Of a stretch of DNA of 64,000 bases, positions 1-12,698 are shown piece after piece. This DNA is from Selaginella tamariscina. Taxonomy: Eukaryota > Streptophyta > Lycopodiopsida > Selaginellales > Selaginellaceae. A program made the translations under genes and the position numbers. The notes beneath the pieces are model-generated. The model was not told the DNA's origin. It saw nothing but the letters and a program-made list of their open reading frames with translations, and made no database searches. The stretch spans positions 186,001 to 250,000 of the forward strand of contig PUQB01000375.1 of the NCBI GenBank assembly GCA_003024785.1, written 5' to 3'. Numbering within the stretch: position 1 is the stretch's first letter; the number at the start of each line of letters is the position of its first letter.

Positions 1-521
1 GAAAAATGTTAATTAATTAAAATTACAATATCAAGTACCGTGTTTTTCCTATGCTGTCCACCGTATGAACCTTGGAGACACTTGCAGAACACGGCCCCCT
101 TTTAAGACGTGTATAAGAGACTCAAGGAAAATCTCATGGGTTTCTATGTAATGCTTAATTGGGATATAATTCCGTGTGTCAGTGATCTATATTCGAGTGT
201 GTATAGGTGTATTCAAGTGATGTAATTTTATAGCCGACACATAATGTGTCATTAAAGTTTTCCTTCATGTTATAACATCTAAGCATCTGAAATAGTATTG
301 AAATAAGAGGGGCCTATTTTACAAACTAAGCTGAACCTTAGTAAACTAAGAAGAGTGCGTAAATAGTAGTGAAACATGTCAACGTATATTTTGGTGTACA
401 ACACATATGGGCAGCAATATACATACAAATAGCCATGTTATAAATGTGTGTGTGTGTGTGTGTCTATATATATATATATATAAAAATAAACAGATGTGTT
501 CTATACAGCCTTTCTTTTGCA
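1..521. other. No gene seen; non-coding start of window
   Basis: This stretch has no open frame resembling a known protein. It holds a GT run and a TA run near 447-482, just before the pseudouridine synthase-like exon, which look like intron sequence. Confidence 0.5.
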
Positions 522-651
522 GTCGAAGGTGGGGATCATGTAGTTTGTACTCCCTGCGGGGCAGCTTTTTTAGAAGCAAAACCCGAGAATATTCAGCTGG
601 ATATTCTACACGAGGATGACCACATCATAATAGTTAACAAATCCGCTGACA
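522..651 (+). pseudogene. Relic exon of RluA-type RNA pseudouridine synthase
   Basis: An open stretch begins right after a pyrimidine-rich tract ending in TGCAG and ends at a possible donor GTAAAC. It reads VEGGDHVV, then LDILHEDDHIIIVNKSADM. This matches the segment of plant RluA/RluD-family pseudouridine synthases that joins the S4-like part to the catalytic domain, usually [23 protein letters not shown]. These enzymes isomerise uridine to pseudouridine in rRNA, often in organelles. The catalytic HRLD-type motif and all later exons are missing: nothing downstream before VDAC at 1105 continues the protein. It is therefore most likely a truncated gene or captured exon. If exons exist upstream of the window, it could be the broken end of a gene. 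The family call is reasonable; function is not expected. Confidence 0.5.
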
Positions 652-1104
652 TGGTAAACTTAGCCTGACGTGTATATACATATATCTGGGCGATGGTGGT
701 CTACATTTGAACAGGAAAACATCTTATATAGCGTCTTCATATGTAAAATTCGTTGAAGCTAGAAGTATATAGGGTACCATTTTATAGATCAGCGATTTTG
801 TAACAATTTAATATATTTAGCTTTCTTGAGTTTCCTTTTATATGTATGTTACATACGCACATATATACATATAACGTATGTCCCAGATATGACTCATTCT
901 AAGGGGTGTGCATATTACATACGCACACAGATTGACCATATATACATATAACGTATGTCCCGAGTTCAAACGGTGTGCATACGGACATACACAGCAGAAA
1001 AAAGTTTGATATAAGAATGTCTCAAAAAGATATTATTCTAAGTGTTAAAGAAAATAAAACGATAATTCAAAAGGTTCATAGCATTTCGAATGAAGAATAC
1101 CTCT

Positions 1105-2262
1105 TCAAGGCTTGAGTGCGAGTGCAAACCCAACTTTGGTAGTCTTGTTCACTGCCTTGGTATCCACCTCCCCGGATATGGTGAAGAACGACTTGGGCCT
1201 GAACTCGTGCTGCAGCACGGCCCCAAGCTTACCCTGGTTATCCAGTCGTGCCTTCACCGAGGTTATCATATCCAGGCTGTATGACCCTCCCACCGTGAAC
1301 GTGTTCTGGTTCTTAGAGATCGAGTGCACCACTTCCGCACCCACTATTGCCTTTGTTAACGGGCTCACCATGTGCGAGTAGCTCGCCCTCACCGTATCCG
1401 CCTTGTCCATCCTGTATGCGTATATAACTCATATGTCCCATGCATACATGTCTGTGTATGTATGTGCGTATGACTTACAGGACGAAAGCAGCCGTGAAGT
1501 CGGCCTTTGTGACGCCCAGACCGAATTCATACTTCTTCAGAGCTCCAGCATTAGTATCGATACATGCAGCAGCACCGAAGGATAATTCTTTGTTCCCAAT
1601 CGCCGCAGTTATGTCCACGTTTGGTGAAGCCGTTAGTCCAACAGCACTGGTGATCCCACATTGTCGTGTGCATAATGCACTTCCACCTGTAACAAGACAC
1701 AAGTGAGGGCTCTCTCTCTCTCTCTCTAACTCTAATAGATATTGACATCTGCTATACCTTTCCAGACGAAGTGTTGGGAAGAGCACAGCTGACAATGGTC
1801 TTCACGCCTTGACTGACTTCATCGGCAGTGATTGTCGTATACAGCTGCGTATTATAAAGTAACATCCATGAGTATATATGCATATATACTTATAGATATT
1901 ACATTGGAGTTCGTGTCGACTTTCACATCGGCGGTAATATTGTGATGCTTCAACTGGGTAGAGACATCACCACCCAGAGTATCTCCTTTCCGCAGCCCAG
2001 TTGAGGTAAACGTCTAACAACATAGAAATGTGTAATCTGACATAATTCTGTACACGAGAGATTTTTACTTACCAGCCCAGATTCTGTCGTAGTTGAGATG
2101 CTGAACTTGTGATCAAGGAAGAAATCCTTGTTGAGCAGATCTGTAAGTTAAAAAAAAGCATCTTTGAGATGGGAAGGGGATAAAGAAGATAGATAGAGAG
2201 ATTGTACAAATACCTCTGGTACTCTTTCCGATGTCAGAGAAGAAGCCGGGACCCTTACCCAT
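1105..2262 (-). CDS. VDAC: Voltage-dependent anion channel (mitochondrial outer-membrane porin)
   Basis: Six exons on the minus strand: 2262-2214, 2140-2073, 2013-1903, 1844-1758, 1686-1479 and 1411-1105, each with GT-AG borders. The start reads MGKGPGFFSDIGKSTRDLL, the standard plant VDAC N-terminal helix. The C-terminus reads VNKTTKVGFALALKP, the last beta strands of the barrel. The product would form the main metabolite pore of the outer mitochondrial membrane. Exons sum to 830 bases, one short of 277 codons. The break lies in exon 5 near 1655-1657 (a CCC run on the plus strand), where the frame shifts between VEVHYAHDNVG and ITSAVGLTASP; both halves match the family. With one more base the protein would be 276 residues, the usual VDAC length. 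This looks like a one-base sequence error, or else a recent null. It is divergent from VPP2, sharing a 785 bp spacer. Confidence 0.9.
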
Positions 2263-3047
2263 TGCGCAAAAAGCTTCTGCATTGAGAGCATTGAATCAGA
2301 AAACCCTACAAAAACCCTCTCGTCTTCCTCTCACGAATCACATAGAATTCCATCACTCACCTGGAGAAATGCGCGATTTCTTCACCGCCGCCGTGCAGCG
2401 CTCTCCGCCGCTGCTCGAGCCCTAATCTCTTAAACCCCTGTTTTATTTGCCCTAATTCTAGCTTTTTACTATATATTAATTTGTTAATAATCATAAATGT
2501 GTTCTTAAAAGCTTTGTTAAAGATTAAAATGTTACTAAAGATATACGATGTGTGGCTGCAAATTTAAATATTCACTTAAATGGAGAGAATATTCTTAGAC
2601 TGTACGGCAAGCGACATTCTCGCCTCATTCCTAACCCCGACAATCCAGGCCGTTGGATTAATTGTGATTCCGTTGGGGAATTTTGGCCCACCATGTTTTC
2701 GTTTTGCCCTAAGTCAGTTCTTCGTGAGAGTTCTGGCCGGGGGAGGTGTTGGCGCTGCCGAGTTCGCGATGCGCGAGCTCTTCGTCTTCGATTACCGGTT
2801 AGGTTCATAATTCTAGATCTACAGCTCGCGCTCTTGAGTCAGATCGCGCATTCTCCAATTCGTGCAACATCATGCCGCTAGGGCGAAGTGCGTGTTAGCC
2901 AAAAATTTCGTTTCCGGCTTTTCTCAGTGCAGATCAAGCCAGTTTCGGGCCTAAATTGGCTTAAAAATTCCTCCGTGGGGCATCAGCAAGCGGAAAATCC
3001 TTTTTCTCGGCATCTAGAAGTGTAAAATTCCCTCAGCATCCAGCATA
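2263..3047. promoter_or_regulatory. Shared divergent promoter region of VDAC and VPP2
   Basis: This 785 bp spacer separates the start codons of two divergently transcribed genes, so it must hold both promoters and 5' leaders. The VDAC side has several CCCTAA/AAACCC motifs (for example 2420-2445), resembling plant telo-box or site II-like elements common upstream of housekeeping genes. The VPP2 side is GC-richer (2600-2900). No TATA box is obvious. Short open frames here show no family resemblance and I treat them as chance. Confidence 0.5.
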
Positions 3048-6000
3048 ATGGAAGATGGACAGGATGCGGAGATCGGCTTGGGTTCTTACCAGGAGAAATC
3101 CCGGACTTTCCGTGCAAAATCGTCCTCACCATTCGTAAGTAAATGTTTTTTTATAATCAATCATGTTCTTGTTTCTATGCTGTTTTGTTCAGTGTGTGAT
3201 GGACGTTTAGATGATTTTTTTTTTGTGTAATGCAGATTATGAGATTGCTCTATAGAATGGACAAGAGGGTGTACTACCTTCTCTTGGCTTTGAGCTTGGC
3301 GGCTATGTTTTACTTTGGAGTTCGGACTTCCTCGATAATTGTCTTTGTATTTGCAGTCTGCTCGCTAACCATTTTCTTTGCAACTTACCTCTCGTCCTGG
3401 GTTCTCTCTAAAGACGAAGGCCCGCCTGAAATGGTCCAGGTATGTATCTTATCGGTTTATGTATATAGTTTGTCTCATTTTTTTCCTTAATGTCAATAGA
3501 TATCTGATGCAATTCGAGATGGTGCGGAAGGATTCTTTCGGACACAATATGGTACAATCACGAAAATGGCCATCGTGCTTGCTGTTGGTATTCTAGGTAT
3601 TTATATGTTCAGGAGATCCACCCCGCAGCAAGAGGCAGCCAACATTGACAAGTATGTTTTTCTGTATATGTATATATATCTGTGTGCGTAAGTTGCATAT
3701 AGAGTCAAAAACGAGACAGTCATTAAATTATGTCTAAATTGTTGATGATATGCAACAGAACAACCTCGGCCTTTATCACCGTATTGTCATTTCTACTCGG
3801 AGCTCTTTGTTCCGGTGTTGCTGGCTACATTGGCATGTGGGTTTCTGTTCGTGCCAATGTACGTGTTTCAAGTGCTGCTAGAAGATCTGCAAGAGAAGCT
3901 TTACTCGTAAGTGTTCCTTCCTTCTCTTTTCTTCGTAGGAATGTCTGCCCCCGTGGGTAGTGGAGTTACTAAGTGGATTTTCTTTTCTGTAGGTGGCTCT
4001 GAGAGCAGGAGGTTTTTCAGCTTTAATAGTTGTAGGGATGACGGTGATGGGGGTGTCAATTTTATACGCAGTATTATACGTGTATTTGGGCGTAGATACA
4101 CCGAATGGCATGAAATCTACCGAGTGTAAGAACCTATATCCTATGTAGACACATACATGCACACCTACACATACAGATTTTCGTACACATTACACATATA
4201 CACGGCCATGTAATAGATATCTGTAACTTCACGTGCAGTGCCCCTATTACTGGTGGGTTATGGCTTTGGAGCTTCTTTTGTGGCATTATTTGCGCAACTT
4301 GGAGGTGGAATATACACAAAAGCTGCTGATGTGGGTGCAGATCTTGTCGGAAAGGTGGAACAAGGTATTCCTGAGGATGATCCGAGAAATCCTGCTGTTA
4401 TAGCGGACCTGGTATGTGGTTTATATATATTATTGTGTGTATGTCTGTGTAGAAGTTATAATAACGATTGGTACTAACTAGCAATAATGCACTTAACAGG
4501 TGGGAGACAACGTGGGTGATTGTGCAGCTCGTGGTGCGGATCTGTTTGAAAGTATTGCTGCTGAAGTCATCAGCGCCATGATATTAGGTGGTACAATGGT
4601 CAAACGATGCAAGCTGGAAGGTGTGCAAACTTACATGTTAAAGAGTCGATATAATAATGATACCACTATATGTATTCAAAATCATCTTACTATCATTTGA
4701 AGAACAAGAATAATATAAGTAATTCGTTTTTATCATACTGTTTATATGTGCAAGTATGCTGTTTGATGCAATATATAATATAACACAATATTTATGATCA
4801 TAATTGTTAGTATGTATGTCAACTATGGTATTCTATTGGTTTACTAATTATTCTGAGTTCTTTTACAGATGCATCTGGTTTTGTGCTATTCCCTCTTGTG
4901 ATTCACTCCTTTGATCTTGTGGTGTCTGCTATTGGTATTATGTCGATAAAGAACACGCGGGACATGGGAGGCAAATACATGGAGGATCCTATGGCTGTTT
5001 TACAGAAAGGATACAGTGTTTCTGTAATCCTGGCTGTCCTTGCATTTGGAGGGGTAAGCATTAAGCTCAATTATATGACTAACCGTAAAATTAATGTATA
5101 CTTAAGTTTACTGTACTGATTGTATGAGTTGAGACGTTTTGCGTATTACGCAGTCAACGCGGTGGCTTTTGTACACGGAGCAAGCACCATCCGCATGGTT
5201 ACATTTCGCACTTTGCGGCTTAATAGGTATCATCACAGCATACATCTTCGTTTGGATTTCACAATACTACACGGACTACAAATACGAGCCCGTACGGATG
5301 GTGGCTATGTCCAGCACTACGGGGCACGGAACGAATATAATTGCTGGTATTAGTCTTGGGCTCGAATCTACAGCTTTATATGTTTTTTAAGAATAATATA
5401 TATATATATATATATCCATCATGTTTTGTCTATACATAAACTTAAAACTAAATAACGCTACAACCATTTATTTCGTCATACATATATTCTACGGGATTCC
5501 TGTGTTCTCCCCTCCCCATCTCTATCTGTCTGCGTGTGTATATGTCTACAGTCGTAATGCATTATATGTTGCGTATTATGTGTTGGTGACAAATGTAACT
5601 CCAGAATTTTTCTGGATCATAGTATTAATTTTATACGCTTTAGCTATTATAGTATGTGTACATTACGTAATCGCTTTATAGTTCTATAATAGCATCTATG
5701 ATGGTGTTATAGTAAGGAAGAATATATATCACGGGAATATTTAAGTAAAGAAAACGTTTACCGTTTCGTGGAATATTTTTTTGTCAGACGACCTGATAAA
5801 TTAATACGTTTTAACATGAGTTTATTAATTAGGTGATTAGCGTTGCTATCGTATCGGCTTTTGGTCGGGAAAACATCCGGACTCGTGGACGGGAATGGCG
5901 TGGCTGTGGGAGGATTGTTTGGGACTGCTATTGCTACAATGGGGATGTTAAGTACTGCTGCTTATGTTTTAACAATGGACATGTTTGGGCCTATAGCTGA

Positions 6001-6048
6001 CAACGCTGGTGGTATCGTTGAGATGAGTCAACAGGTAAGTTTTTTTAA

Positions 6049-6079
<31 letters not shown>

Positions 6080-7936
6080 TATTCAATCTGTATGATATAT
6101 ATATATATATCCCATCATTTTTAAAATGTGTACTTCTGCAGCCAGAGAGCGTGAGAGATATTACGGATGTCTTGGACGCAGTTGGAAACACCACGAAAGC
6201 AACAACAAAAGGATTTGCTATTGGTTCTGCTGCACTAGCTTCTTTTCTGTTATTCAGTGCTTACATGGACGAAGTATCTTCTTTCACTCAGTTACCTTTC
6301 TCACAGGTTCATATAACATATATGCGTGTCATGCATTATACTCACACGAACACACTAAATTATGCAAATAGGATGTATAGAATGTTAAATGACGCACGCT
6401 TATAGACTATTGTTTCAAAGTACTATTTTTAAAGCATGGATATACTAGAATAATAGTCTGTCGTTTTTATACTGTGCCAGCTTTTTGCATATCGGTACCA
6501 CATGCAACGCATACATATAGAAATGGTACATGCCTGTATGGACGTATCACATCAACATGATATATGATGTTGATGTGATACATATATATCCCGTGCACAC
6601 ACACACATATACATACACAAGTACAGTCTGTTTTACATACACGTACGTATATATTTATATGTATATTGTTACCTATAATATGATAAACTAAAATGGACGA
6701 GTCGACAGGTGGACATTGCAGTACCTGAAGTTTTTGTAGGAGGTTTACTTGGATCAATGTTGATTTACGTGTTTAGTGCGTGGGCATGCGCTGCTGTGGG
6801 CAGAACAGCTCAGGAAGTTGTTAATGAAGTTCGTCGACAATTCATTGAGAGACCTGGAATCATGGTACTGTGTGTGCGCGCGCGCACGTGTATGTGTTTA
6901 CATACAAATACATGCACGTGTATATATAAACCGACTTGCCATTGTCATTGTTTACAGACTTATCAAGAGAAGCCGGACTATGGGCGTTGTGTTTCCATAG
7001 TTGCAAAGGCTTCTCTTCGGGAAATGATTAAACCAGGAGCACTAGCAGTTCTCTCCCCCATTCTCGTTGGTATGTTCCTGCTCATAATGTTATGTGTGTA
7101 TGTATTCATGTTGTTTTCTGTGTTCTTTTGCAGGTATTGTGTTAGAATAATAGGTGTATACACAGAACAGCCTCTATTGGGGCAAAAGCTGTAGCCGGGA
7201 TGCTAATGTTTGCAACAGTATCGGGCATTTTGATGGCACTTTTCTTGAATACGGCCGGTGGTGCGTGGGACAATGCTAAGAAGTATATAGAAGGAGGCGC
7301 TCTTGGTGGTAAAGGTAGTGACGCCCACAAAGCTGCAGTTACAGGAGACACGTAAGTGGATAACATATATTATTTATATATCAAACATATAGGTAAATCT
7401 AATAACGAATTTGCTTCTATCTGTTTTGCTATAACAATGAGTTTATTATAAGAGAGATGTATTACATGAAATATATATGGTTTAGTATCGATGTGTTATT
7501 ATCATGGTATGTTGAAATATCATTTTTGTTATTTTATCGTCTACTTCAGTTGCTCTCTCTCTCTCTCTTTACTTTAACTCTCTGTACACGTATAAGCAGC
7601 CGCAATTCAGAGCATAGATTTTATAAATAGTATCGGAGTTTAGGTTTTATATATAGCATATTCACTCTACATCTATATAGTTTTCTACATCTATATAAAC
7701 AGTTGTGTAGTGCGTATATATATCTCTAGTATGTGAATATTTTTAACTCTCACACGCACTTTCTCTACAGAGTCACATATATAAAAGAATTAAATAGAAG
7801 GATACTTATATATGTGCTTTTAATGAACAGGGTTGGGGATCCGTTTAAGGATACAGCAGGGCCATCCCTTCACGTATTGATAAAGATGCTGTCGACAATC
7901 ACACTAGTCATGGCACCTCTGTTCCTCGAGAGCTAA
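3048..7936 (+). CDS. AVP2/VPP2: Type II (K+-independent) membrane H+-translocating pyrophosphatase
   Basis: About 15 exons, among them 3048-3134, 3236-3439, 3500-3651, 3759-3906, 3993-4125, 4239-4411, 4500-4620, 4869-5053, 5154 to about 5382, 5833-6034, 6142-6306, 6709-6864, 6958-7069, 7134-7351 and 7831-7936. The enzyme hydrolyses pyrophosphate and pumps protons, in plants mainly at the Golgi for the AVP2 type. Visible motifs are [20 protein letters not shown] (substrate loop), [20 protein letters not shown], and the acidic C-terminal loop with [14 protein letters not shown] and [11 protein letters not shown]. The motif [10 protein letters not shown] carries Lys where K+-dependent type I enzymes have Ala (GNTTAA), marking type II. 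Many hydrophobic segments fit a 16-helix pump. Bases are missing in conserved stretches: about two in exon 10 (near 5858-5866, at the F-W position) and two in exon 14 (near 7141 and 7179-7182). Exon lengths agree with these counts. The end of exon 9 is uncertain. Either errors or decay; family identity is secure. Confidence 0.92.
6544..6581. repeat. Perfect 15 bp inverted repeat in a VPP2 intron
   Basis: GTATCACATCAACAT (6544-6558) is repeated as its exact reverse complement at 6567-6581 with an 8 base loop. It lies in the intron before exon 12 and could form a stable hairpin in the pre-mRNA. Confidence 0.85.
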
Positions 7937-8072
7937 AACACACAGGTTTTGTTTGTTTCAGATAAACACAGAGATAAAAAAAACTTATTTAGTTAAGTTA
8001 TCTAATTTTATCATTCATTAGTATTGTGAAATGTTTCAGTGCACATTTCATGCGTATTCCAGTTACTATCAT

Positions 8073-8108
<36 letters not shown>

Positions 8109-8684
8109 TGTGTTATATGGATCAAAAACGTTGATTTTCAATATTGAATCTCAACATTTAGCATGAATAACTTTTAAGAATACATTAAGTATTAATTAGT
8201 ACGGTATGTACATATTTATATTAAATAGAAAAGAAATTAAAAAAACCAATTATGCATGAATAAAAACATAAATGCTATATAATTAAATATTTGATATAAA
8301 TAACTGTTCCTATTTAAAATGGAAATGATGAAAATGATTATTTTTTAATTTTTAATTTTTTTATATATACTGATAAATTAACTTCATGGACAAAGTTACC
8401 AAAAAACTATTTTAATGCTGGATTTAAGTATAACAATGTTAATAGACATATCTATACATATTAAGAATGAGTATGAATATTTTATGTAAATAATTATTTT
8501 GCCATGTTAAAGAGGTTAAATTGTTTATATTGTATAACTAGATCTGAGCCATCCATTGGAAATCTGGCTAACGGCTTGGATTCATTTGATCCTGACGCTC
8601 CATAATTATACACAGAAAATGCAATTAACAGAGTTGAACGAAGAACCCTAATGTGAAATGGAAAAGCCCTAATCCATTTTCGCG
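7937..8684. other. Intergenic region: VPP2 3' end and EAF1-like promoter
   Basis: AT-rich, with a GT microsatellite at about 8079-8105. No convincing ORF. Just before the next start codon are two CCCTAA motifs (about 8645 and 8667), similar to those upstream of the other genes in the window. Confidence 0.5.
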
Positions 8685-10537
8685 ATGCCGAGGCAGCTCC
8701 TGCGCCAAGCTCAGGTACTCTCTATTGTCTCTCTCGCTTTCTCTCTTGGGAGTACACCCTCACACACACCACACCACACACACAATAGATTTTCTACTGC
8801 ATTGGCGTCAGTTCAGGTATTCCATCAGATTTCTCAATGGTTATTGATTTTCTCATTGGCCTGTTTCCGCGTGTCATTGTATATACAATTTCGCATGTCC
8901 TCTGTTTTTAGGGTTTATGTCTGGGGTTTTTCTGCTCTTTTCGCCCTTTTAACCCCCTTATAAGCGTGCATTAGCTCGGGAATCTACATTTTCATGTTTT
9001 TGTTTTGGGTTCCCCCTTTTGGGCTCTTTTTTCACATCGTTTTGCTGCAGAGAAGAGTGTATTAGTTCGGATATATGCATATATGACTTGGGCCAGGCCG
9101 AGAACAATCGGAAACAATGTCAGCTTTCTGAAAGAGGAGTCTGTTATGGGTATAGGAGCTAATGCACCAGCGAGAATTGAACGAGAGCACTCTGTTGCAT
9201 CCGAGAAAGTGCTCAGGTAGTGCATATATATTACTAATTGAACGATACATATGTTGCGCGTGTGTGTGTGTGCGGTGTGCTTGTGTTACATTTCAATACA
9301 TTAATACTTCATTTACATGGCCGAAGTGTCTTCTTTCGCAGGAATGAGTTAATTTTACGTGAAAGACGAAAAAAAGAGCTTGAGTTTCATGAGAAGGTAC
9401 GTTTTCTGATTTTTACTTATGTGCGGAAACATTATATATAATGGGTTAGAAGGTATCAAAAATATAATAGCTATTATCTAATTTATAACAAAAGTAAATA
9501 TTGGAGGCTATTGAATTTCTGCAGGGCGGTAACCCTCTTGACCTTGACCTTGAGTATACCGATGCTACTGTAACTCTTTTAAGGTACCACTTATACACAT
9601 GCGTTTTGTATATATAGCTGTGATTTCTTTTTTACTTACAGTGATACTGAGGGTAAGGAGAAGAAGTTTATAGTAATTCATGGTAAATATTACAACAATG
9701 GGCTAAAAAAGAGTTTAGATGGCTATGGTAGAGGACGGAAACCGAGTATTGTTAGAGTATCTTCTAATATACAGGAAAGTAGAACGGAATATGCTCAAGA
9801 ATCGCAACCGGAGTTACCGAGTGATCTACCGGGTTTATCAAGAGTTAAACAAAGTGTAGAAATAGAAAAACCGGTTGAGCAAGATCTAACAGGTGAAGAA
9901 GGTGAAAAGCTGGTTTTGCCATCGGGTTTAACAGGGGAAAAGCAAGTCGAAAGGTCGGATTACCTGATCAGAAGTTGGAGTTACCATGTGAGAATCTAAC
10001 TGGTGAACCAGTTTTACCATTATCAGATGAAACCTTGGGTATAACGTCAAATTCGAGTTTACCGGTACCAGGTGAAAACTTGGATTTACCACGGAATGAG
10101 AGCTTGGGTTTACCATTATCAGATGAAAGTTCGGAAATACCACAGGCGAAAGTTCGGATTTAACATTACCACCAGGCGAAAGTTCGGGTTAACATCACTA
10201 GGTGAAACTTCAGGTTACCATTACCAGGTGGAAATTGGACTGTAACTTTGCCGGGTAACAATGGTGAAAAATCGGAGGAAAGATCAGATTTAACAGGGAA
10301 CATACCCGAGATACAAAATGAAGCTTCGAAGAGTATATTACGCAATATGAGTGAAGGTGATACTCTCGAGGCTGCAAAAATTATCCAGGTTTGATTTCAT
10401 ATGTTCCATATATACATGCATTTGTGTGTGTACATACGGAAGGAAGATATAAGTACTCATTCTGATAAGGAGAACTAATGTCATTAAGTTGCAATATGTC
10501 CAGTCAGACGTACATGAAAAATACATATGCATTAGAT

Positions 10538-10574
<37 letters not shown>

Positions 10575-12621
10575 CACACACACACACACACACAACACAT
10601 ATATATAATATTATAATAATATAATAATAATTTTTATAGGAAACAAGGGATTGTGCAGCAAGGAAACCACAGCCAGGTCCAATGAGAAGAAAGTCTCACT
10701 GGGATTTTGTTTTAGAGGAGATGGCTTGGATGGCAAATGATTTATGCAGGTAATTTTTGCTATTTGTTACTTTAAATACTGTTTGAAGGTATTGTATACA
10801 CACTCTTAATACTCTTTTCAGGAACGTTTGTGGAAAATACATGCTGCGGCTCGTGCATGTAGGTGTGCGACGCAGGCTTCTTTGGACTAAGGCTAAAGAA
10901 AGACATGATGTGAAATATGGATATTGATAACTATAAGGTATGAATATATGAATGTCTTTCTGTATATAGATAATGTGTGACAGATGCATAGGTATAAACA
11001 TGTATAGCAAAATATGAGACTGTAAGTATAAACAGGCAAGTATGTATTACCATGTTTATGTTCTATGTGCACATATATAACTGCAGATCAATGTATAACA
11101 CACATACACACACGCACATATACCACAGTATAGGATGGTATAAAATGAAAAGGATGGATATAGATCGCCATAAATGCACATACTAGTATATATTACAATA
11201 CCTTTTATATGTTGTATATAATTTTAATATTTCGGAAATCTGAAGTTAAATATGTATACGTATTAGACATAATACATATACGCATTTATAAGAATATATG
11301 TAATATACATGTATATAATATATAATTGCTGCAGGAGAGCAGCAAATTGGAGAATTATGCTTTCAGATATCTGGAGAGTGTGGAGCCCGATGATAGACCT
11401 TGTACACCCGAAGTAGAAGAAAGACCTGTGGTACTCTCTCTCTATCTTATCAACTTGTGTGTATAATATTAACTTCATATGTCTTATGCAGAAAAACTTG
11501 CATTTCATTATTCCTCATGGGGCAGCTGAAGCATTGAGGTTAGCTGTAGAACAGAAATGGGCGTTTAAAGCTGCTGTAAGCTACTTGAAATTATATATAC
11601 ATAAGTATATGTTTTATTTTTATAAATTAATATTTATTTATGATTAGAGCTACACTCGGGAATTGCAAAGGCGAAATGAATCTGAACCAGAAGAAGAAAC
11701 TTTGCATAACTCGAAAAAGAGGAATCGTGAAACTCAAGATGAAGATTTCTGGGAATTTGACACCGGTGCTAAAAGACCCCGCACTTTACCAGGTCCTGGT
11801 CGTCCACCAAAGGTACGTGTGTGTGTGTGTGTTGTGTGTGTGTGGTGTTGTAGTCATAATATGTAAACATATCAGATGTTGAGAACACACGTATAGTTTG
11901 ATACTTATATACCTGATCGTTGAATCCAATTCTGTACTCATATAACTAATATAAATATTGTAGATTTGTTAATGAAGTATAACAACATTGATATGAACTC
12001 TTTACAGAAGAAGAAGGGAAGACCAAGCAACTCTCAAAACTTAAACAAGGTACTGTTTGTTCTGCATTCTATAGTATTGTTGTTAATAGTTGCTACCTCG
12101 ATTATAACTACATGTGTATACACACATGGATTATCTTCGTTATAATATATATATGTACTGATTTTCTTATATAATCAGCAGGGAACGGATTCTGAAAACG
12201 AGTGGATGCCAGAAATTTATTTCCCTGATAAGGTAATTAAATGTATAATATAATTTTCTTAATCTAATTTATCATTAAATCAGCCGAAGCAAAAAGGACC
12301 AGCTGCTGGGAAATAAATCAAAAAGGTATTTAAAAGTTCGTATAAATGCTTATATATGTATATGCATGTCTTGTGTACTCTAATCTTTTCTTTTTCTTTT
12401 CTTTTGCACTTGCATCGCATTCGTCTCATGGTCTGAGGGACCGCAACGGACGTAAAACATAATTCAATTCAATAATGTGTGTTATACATGTATGCATTGA
12501 CTTTTGTTTATTCTTTACAGATGATTTACCTTCCACTTCCAAAATGGCCAAGCTTCAAAATCTGTTTTCGGTAAGAAGAGCAGCTTACGAAAGGTTCGTA
12601 TTAAACCATTTATTTAATTAA

Positions 12622-12698
<77 letters not shown>

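Noticed and set aside
105..121. AGACGTGTATAAGAGAC resembles the Tn5 mosaic end used in sequencing adapters
   Set aside because: It has one internal mismatch and the last bases of the mosaic end differ. It is embedded in ordinary AT-rich sequence, so chance similarity is as likely as adapter carry-over.
2552..2881. Overlapping open frames in the VDAC-VPP2 spacer
   Set aside because: Frames on both strands are open only because the DNA is GC-richer; no domain, no splice context, and it is the promoter region.
5400..5700. Possible extra exon in the long VPP2 intron
   Set aside because: Frames here do not match the pump sequence expected between exons 9 and 10, and the surrounding sequence is TA-repeat intron.
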